Shown: positions 59,189 to 64,000 of the stretch, one piece after another
Position numbering within the stretch: position 1 is the first letter of the stretch
Layout of the letters: every line of letters begins with the position of its first letter
From: Fulvivirga sediminis
GTDB taxonomy: Bacteria; Bacteroidota; Bacteroidia; Cytophagales; Cyclobacteriaceae
Assembly (NCBI RefSeq): GCF_016757215.1
Contig: NZ_JAESIY010000005.1
Span: 248,001 to 312,000 of the forward strand
DNA: 64,000 nt
Direction of reading: 5' to 3'
The notes under the pieces: generated by a model
Seen by the model: the letters and a program-made list of their open reading frames with translations, nothing else
Database searches by the model: none
What the model was told of the DNA's origin: nothing
Translations under genes and position numbers: made by a program

Positions 59189-59849
59189 GATTAAATACTG
59201 GCTTAAAAATTTCCAGAACGTCTTCCTTATTCATTTGCTTGATCAGGTTGTAATTCTCTAGCAAGAAGGAGAAGTTCACCTTATCTTTCTCCAGCATGAG
59301 CGCTGTGGCAATATTGAGATTATTAAAAACGGTTTTAAGCGAAAATGCATTTAACCAGAAATCCTGCGCTCTACTTTCCTCCGCTTTCTCTATTACTACC
59401 ATAGTTTCCAGGGCCCTGCCCATACGTATAACCGGAGGCAACGCTATGGGCTTTTCTGAAAGTACCAGAGCCTCAAACTCTGACCCCAACCGAATTCCCT
59501 GCACTTGTCTGAAGTTCTTAAATGGCGACTTGCCTGAATTTTCAATAGCCTTTACATCAATGTAGCCATCTACATTAAAAAGGGTATTTTGGATATAGGC
59601 TTCTGTCTTTTCATGGTTCGAAACGGGTCTCGCCACGGTACAATAGAAGCCAAAATCAGCTATCTCTGCATACTCTGGCTTTTTTCTATGCGTATAATCT
59701 CTTTGCCCCAAGGCATTTCTTATAGCATAGTTTAGCGCTAAATCTCCCAGAAAATCACCGGTTACGGCTGCTGAGGTACTTCCCCCTGACACTTCAGTAA
59801 AATAGAAGAGATGACTCATCAGAGATAACCTTATTACCTGAGCCTCCAT
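59181..59849 (-). CDS. cas5: Cas5 (Csc1-like)
   Basis: 222 residues. Features match the Csc1 form of Cas5 in I-D Cascade: VTGDFLGDLALNYAIRNALG, FYCTVARPVSNHEKTEAY, GIRLGSEFEALVLSEKP and PPVIRMGRALETMVVIEK. It caps the 5' handle of crRNA and contacts the large subunit. Its ATG overlaps the cas7 stop by one base (TAATG). Confidence 0.88.
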   Translation of the reverse strand: MEAQVIRLSLMSHLFYFTEVSGGSTSAAVTGDFLGDLALNYAIRNALGQRDYTHRKKPEYAEIADFGFYCTVARPVSNHEKTEAYIQNTLFNVDGYIDVKAIENSGKSPFKNFRQVQGIRLGSEFEALVLSEKPIALPPVIRMGRALETMVVIEKAEESRAQDFWLNAFSLKTVFNNLNIATALMLEKDKVNFSFLLENYNLIKQMNKEDVLEIFKPVFNHG

Positions 59850-60796
59850 TACTTACCTCCTTTGGCCTTCACTATGTGAATATCTTTAAGGTATTGCTCA
59901 CAGTCGGCATGTGCTTTGGCGTAGAGTGCATTCATACCTTCTTTATCTTGCCACAGCTCATTGACCAAAGAGACGAGCTTCTCTCCTTTCACATAACCTT
60001 GCTCGCCATAAGCTTTAGTCATGGCCGCATCTATGCTGGCTGAAGTGGTTTCATAGTTAACATCATCATTATTCCAATTTTTAGAGATGCTATAGCTGTT
60101 AACGGGTTGTTCAAAATCCGCAAAACCGACACCTAGGATATGATTTTTAACATTAGCGGTACTGGTAGTAGTGCTTTGAGCAAAGTAGCGGGTCTCGTTC
60201 ATCACGCATAACAAAAGGTGCACAAAAAGCTCTGGGGTTACATTTTCTAAGGTAATAAAATGAGGCAGGTAGGTGCCTGGCTTCACATATTGTACCTGAA
60301 AGAGAGATTGCCTTAACTTGCCTTCCTCCTCATTCCACATTGTGCCGCCTTCACTCAAGGCATTATGCTGCAGGGTAGCGGTAATCTGATTAATATCTCT
60401 CAGTGAATAGGCCCAATCATATATCACCCGGCTGGTTAATGCTACGGAGTCTCCACTTTCGGTAACGCTATCTCCAAAAAGCACAGAATTAGGGTTAGCC
60501 AATTGCTGACTTTTCTTAATCACATTATACCTTAGCTCTTTGTCTACTACCCCAAATTCACGACATAACTTTAAGCCCAACAGTTTTTCTCTGCTTTTCA
60601 GCTTTCTCGCTGGCACTTCCACTACATCCCGCATTTCAGAAAGTTTAAAGGTGATAGTCTCATCAGGGTAATTACTACGGATGATGGCATTACCAATCAC
60701 CTCTCTTAATACTGCGATCTTGATAGAGCCCAGAGCATTATCCTTAAGGCTGGTAGTAAAAAATTTTTCAGGTATTAAATCATATATGGTCTTCAT
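59849..60796 (-). CDS. cas7: Cas7 backbone subunit (Csc2-like)
   Basis: 315 residues. KIAVLREVIGNAIIRSNYPD, ARKLKSREKLLGLKLCREFG and SVLFGDSVTESGDSVALTSR match the Csc2 pattern, in which the last segment is the G-D-S loop. It forms the helical crRNA-binding filament of the effector. It sits 4 bases after the cas10d stop. Confidence 0.9.
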   Translation of the reverse strand: MKTIYDLIPEKFFTTSLKDNALGSIKIAVLREVIGNAIIRSNYPDETITFKLSEMRDVVEVPARKLKSREKLLGLKLCREFGVVDKELRYNVIKKSQQLANPNSVLFGDSVTESGDSVALTSRVIYDWAYSLRDINQITATLQHNALSEGGTMWNEEEGKLRQSLFQVQYVKPGTYLPHFITLENVTPELFVHLLLCVMNETRYFAQSTTTSTANVKNHILGVGFADFEQPVNSYSISKNWNNDDVNYETTSASIDAAMTKAYGEQGYVKGEKLVSLVNELWQDKEGMNALYAKAHADCEQYLKDIHIVKAKGGK

Positions 60797-60800
60797 AGTA

Positions 60801-63620
60801 TTAGTTTTTAAGATTTGAAATTAAATTCATGTACTCATGCACATATTTTTGACTGTTTTTAGACAAAAGAGATTTCACGTTTTCTTCATTTACCTCCTGA
60901 TCCTTATCTACCAGTTGTTGATATACTTTTCGAGCTGTATTTTCTCTCATGAAGCTTAATGAATGTTCTTTGAATAGAAAGGCGAACTGATAGATCCAAT
61001 CTTTCTCTACATTGACAGGAGGGATACTTCCTTTCCAATCTTTAATAAAAAGATCATCATAAACCGCAGTAGCGAAGTCTTTGATGACCTCCATATTATC
61101 ATGCTTTTGTAGTCTTAATTTGCGATATATTTCGCCGCATATCTTTTGGATGATATCCTCTCTGGTACTACCTTGTTTGTGATATTTTCGCAAATACTCC
61201 ATGGCGGTGCGAATCATCCAGGTTTCTTCTGCACCACTTCTGAAACCAACATCAATCTTTATTGCCAGTTTCACTAGCTGTTCTGTTACTGTCATTCCTT
61301 TAAATTTTTGTGGATATTTTTTATAGAATTTTTGAAGTGAGTCAAATATTTTATTCTGATCCTCATCCCCTAAGAGGTAGTAGAGTTTAAAGTAGGCACT
61401 CCTGCTCTGAGCTATTTTCAACAGGTTGCTTTCTATCCTGTCTTTACCAAAGCGCAACACCAAATACATTTCATCTAGCACTTCTTCTACATGAATAAGG
61501 CGTATGCTATCCCACTCTAAAAGTTTTAGAAAACGAGGTGCATTATCAAAATGAAAAACAGCCCTGTGAGGAGTGTAAGGAGTCATAATACCTGATATGT
61601 AGGTACGCAACCCCATATGCTGCACTAGCCGCAGGCACTTTCTTACAAGAAAAAAGGTGGGTTCTACCTTAGGGGCTAATTGTATAAAGTCAAGATTATA
61701 TAGGTTATAATGGAATTTAGCATTCTTATCAAACTGAATAACGCCATCTTCCAAAACGCTTAGTTCATCTTTAGCCTTCACACAGCTAGTCACTATATCA
61801 CGATCAATGTCTAAGCGTGCTTCGAAAAAATCATGATAAATCATAAGGTTAGCATCTCCTGTGGAAAACATGGAGGCTCTCAGCTTATTTTCCTCAGCAA
61901 AAAGTGATGAAATGTGACTTGTTTTATTGCTCAGTGAAGTAACGGTACGATTACTAAACCCTCTGGCTTTCATACCAAAAGCAACCACTGCTTTATAAGG
62001 AACCGTACCCGCTGTACCGGTAAATGCACACATTTCCTTTTTAATAGGCACTTCCGGAGAATAATCATTTAAAAACTGAAGGTTTACATGCCCGGGACAT
62101 TCAAAGTATTTTAGAAAAATCTGCTGCTTTACGGAGTCTTTCTTTTCCTGAGACTCAAAATGATTAATTATGCTATTCTGAAGGTCTTCCAAATACTCAT
62201 CAACATCATCCTGCTCCCGAATGGCTAACCATGTTTTTATAAAATTGAGATAGGTTTTATACAGAGCATTGGTACTATTTACCTTATCAGATATGAATTG
62301 AAGTAAGGCTGGTATGGTGCTTACCTCCTCTCCGGTGTCTTTTAGCACTATGATTTTGGGCAATTCTCTTTGCTCCTCTGTCCACTTTTTAAAATCTTTA
62401 TTCCACTCTGAATTTTCTTTTGTATTTAGCCACTGTATTTTATGAAGGTTATAAACTTTCATAAAAAGCTCATCCTCACCATCATCAAAAGTCTCAAAGT
62501 AATTAATTAACAAACGGCCATTGTCATCCTTACATTCTAGCGGCAATCCATAAGCCGCCACCAGCTGCTTGCTAAAGGTTACAAATGCATCAAAATCTTC
62601 AATTTTAGCAGGTGTATTAGGAGATAAAGCCAGAAAACGGTTCTTCATCACATCAGTCACTTCATCCAAAACTTCATAAGTAAACGGTGCAGAGCCGATG
62701 AAGCCGAAAGTGCACCTTTGCGCATCAACATTAGTGAGCTCTACAAACTTGATATCCTCCACGCTACCCTGCTCATATTCCTTTTCTATGGCCGCATACT
62801 CCGCTTCAGTTACGGGTTCACCCCAAAACACGAAACCCTCTCGCAGAGCCAAAATCACCTTTTTACCGTTCTTGAGCAGCACCTTTCTGGCAACCTGTAA
62901 AAGATTCTGACTTAATAGTGTATAAGGATTATGCCTCACCTTAATAAAGGATACAGACATAGGCACTATAGCCTGAATGCCTCGAAGCTTGCGGCTAATA
63001 CTATCATGTAACCTTTCTATGCTCTCAAGATTTTCATTTTGTATAGAAGCTATGCCATCAGCCAAGTGCGCGAGTTTCCTCTGCACACCCACTATTTCAT
63101 CTCTATTGAGCGTTATGGGGTAATCTTCAGATGCAACCCAGCTACCATCTTCAGCTGCAAGAGCCAGATAGTAGACATTACTTTTATGCTGATCAAAAGA
63201 ATGCAGAAATTCATACACTGCTAATTCCGCCACATGCTCATCTAGCTGAGAAACCCCTACTTCAAGATCTGACCGATCAGAGGTTTGCTGTGCATGTAAC
63301 AGCTTATTGCTATCATGAAAAGAAAAGCCTAAAATGAACACCCTCAGATAAAGATCAGCCTCATTATCTGAGTCATAACCGCGCTCCTGCATATACTTTT
63401 CATAAAGAAAAAGCGCAGGAATAAGACCGGTAAGAATATGTACATGGTAAGGCATATCGTAATAATCTGCCCACTGTTTACCATCTACAATAAACAGCCC
63501 TTTAGCTGAAGTAGTAGTGTGTCGACCGATTAACTTAGCCAGTACGGTATCAAAATATTCGCGCACTACATTTTGAAAAAGCTCGGTTTCAAAATAGTTT
63601 TCTATTAATTGATATTTCAT
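60801..63620 (-). CDS. cas10d: large subunit Cas10d (Csc3) with HD nuclease
   Basis: 939 residues. N-terminal HD domain: MPYHVHILTGLIPAL (His59/His61) and FILGFSFHDSNKLL (His102-Asp103), with DEHVAELAV further on. The middle carries the position of the usual zinc ribbon (~507-535), reduced here to CPGH and MCAFTG, so CxxC pairs are incomplete. The palm-like region ~690-760 has LVQHMGLRTYISGIM and AVFHFDNAPRFLKLLEW, without GGDD. Together with HD-less Cas3 this defines subtype I-D. It recognises the PAM and cleaves the target. First cas gene of the operon. Confidence 0.88.
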   Translation of the reverse strand: MKYQLIENYFETELFQNVVREYFDTVLAKLIGRHTTTSAKGLFIVDGKQWADYYDMPYHVHILTGLIPALFLYEKYMQERGYDSDNEADLYLRVFILGFSFHDSNKLLHAQQTSDRSDLEVGVSQLDEHVAELAVYEFLHSFDQHKSNVYYLALAAEDGSWVASEDYPITLNRDEIVGVQRKLAHLADGIASIQNENLESIERLHDSISRKLRGIQAIVPMSVSFIKVRHNPYTLLSQNLLQVARKVLLKNGKKVILALREGFVFWGEPVTEAEYAAIEKEYEQGSVEDIKFVELTNVDAQRCTFGFIGSAPFTYEVLDEVTDVMKNRFLALSPNTPAKIEDFDAFVTFSKQLVAAYGLPLECKDDNGRLLINYFETFDDGEDELFMKVYNLHKIQWLNTKENSEWNKDFKKWTEEQRELPKIIVLKDTGEEVSTIPALLQFISDKVNSTNALYKTYLNFIKTWLAIREQDDVDEYLEDLQNSIINHFESQEKKDSVKQQIFLKYFECPGHVNLQFLNDYSPEVPIKKEMCAFTGTAGTVPYKAVVAFGMKARGFSNRTVTSLSNKTSHISSLFAEENKLRASMFSTGDANLMIYHDFFEARLDIDRDIVTSCVKAKDELSVLEDGVIQFDKNAKFHYNLYNLDFIQLAPKVEPTFFLVRKCLRLVQHMGLRTYISGIMTPYTPHRAVFHFDNAPRFLKLLEWDSIRLIHVEEVLDEMYLVLRFGKDRIESNLLKIAQSRSAYFKLYYLLGDEDQNKIFDSLQKFYKKYPQKFKGMTVTEQLVKLAIKIDVGFRSGAEETWMIRTAMEYLRKYHKQGSTREDIIQKICGEIYRKLRLQKHDNMEVIKDFATAVYDDLFIKDWKGSIPPVNVEKDWIYQFAFLFKEHSLSFMRENTARKVYQQLVDKDQEVNEENVKSLLSKNSQKYVHEYMNLISNLKN

Positions 63621-63657
63621 TTTTTAACCTTTAGTAAAGCATCATGTATAGAATAAA

Positions 63658-63999
63658 TTACCTGCTCATAAACTCATCAATCAGGTATCGGCCATAGGCC
63701 TCCGATGATTTCCGCACAGAGTCTTCATAAAACATGCAGTAACAAGCTGCGGCAAATGCATAGATGGATAAGATTGAAAGCAATAGTATATCTGCATGCC
63801 ACCAGGCATACGCTAATGCTGGCAGACTTAGAATTATGGCCAGCCAGGCAGATGGAATGAGATTTCTTAAAAAGCCATATCGGATTAGAGCCGAACGAAT
63901 GACCACTGATTTCACCACATTTTTAAGCTGATAAGATGCCTGATTTAATTTTTGAACTGCCAGGGCCTCATTCTCCTGTTCTTCTAATTTGGTAGGCAT
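63658..63999 (-). CDS. two-helix membrane protein upstream of cas10d
   Basis: 113 residues from the ATG at the very edge of the window; the true start may lie outside. An N-terminal amphipathic/coiled-coil part (~1-45) is followed by two hydrophobic helices (LIPSAWLAIILSLPALAYAW and ILLLSILSIYAFAAACYCMF) and a short C-terminal tail. It is only 37 bases upstream of cas10d on the same strand, so it may be co-transcribed with the cas genes. Family not recognised. Confidence 0.6.
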   Translation of the reverse strand: MPTKLEEQENEALAVQKLNQASYQLKNVVKSVVIRSALIRYGFLRNLIPSAWLAIILSLPALAYAWWHADILLLSILSIYAFAAACYCMFYEDSVRKSSEAYGRYLIDEFMSR

Positions 64000-64000
64000 T

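Noticed and set aside
60801-63620. Assignment of the CRISPR system to subtype I-B (Cas8b)
   Set aside because: The repeat handle and Cas1 would fit I-B, but the HD motif at the N-terminus of the large subunit, absence of HD in Cas3 and the Csc1/Csc2-like Cas5/Cas7 favour I-D.

Overview
The window looks like chromosome of a Bacteroidota bacterium, most likely a Cytophagales-type marine or soil organism. This is inference from several signs. Two secreted proteins end in type IX secretion (T9SS) sorting tails. Lipoproteins and carboxypeptidase-regulatory-like domains are common. DNA is AT-rich, and start codons mostly lack Shine-Dalgarno sequences. One candidate Bacteroidota -7 element (TAnnTTTG) is visible. 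No rRNA, integrase or intact transposase was seen.

Layout. 0-6 kb: mixed housekeeping and envelope genes (T9SS cargo, fluoride channel CrcB, M42 aminopeptidase). 6.1-12.3 kb: an assimilatory sulfur operon (ferredoxin, MetZ, siroheme sulfite reductase with a C-terminal HEPN-like domain, CobA, siroheme synthase, CysH). It lies behind a SAM-I riboswitch followed by a 44-codon ORF ending in eight consecutive cysteine codons and by overlapping hairpins: a probable dual SAM/cysteine leader. 12.6-25.7 kb: a hybrid histidine kinase with REC and Hpt domains, two stand-alone receivers and an NtrC-type activator, then lipoproteins, secreted proteins, a leucine-rich-repeat protein and PBP1A. 25.7-29.9 kb: a reverse-strand operon of TPR, YfiR-like and TPR/PD40 proteins. 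30-40 kb: LacI regulator, two tRNA-Leu genes, EgtD/EgtB ergothioneine genes, a subtilase, a macrodomain protein, TraB/GumN, FKBP and a sulfotransferase.

40.3-48.7 kb is the most unusual part. A 5'-truncated Rhs gene and its putative immunity lipoprotein are followed, all on the minus strand, by small modules. Most of these are a short 3' remnant of a larger gene, often ending in TAATG with the next start codon, plus one small gene that looks like an immunity gene. Modules are separated by same-orientation copies of a palindrome-rich noncoding repeat of about 190 bp. The repeat usually ends within a few bases of the stop codon of the small gene and often begins within the next remnant. This looks like a graveyard or reservoir of displaced toxin-tip/immunity cassettes organised by repeats.

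48.9-50.8 kb: a T9SS-exported carbohydrate esterase with carbohydrate-binding modules. 51.1-63.6 kb: a CRISPR array of 48 spacers with its leader, and a complete cas operon (cas10d-cas7-cas5-cas3-cas6-cas4-cas1-cas2). I assign it to subtype I-D because the HD nuclease motif is on the large subunit and the Cas3 lacks HD. A small two-helix membrane protein precedes cas10d at the window edge.
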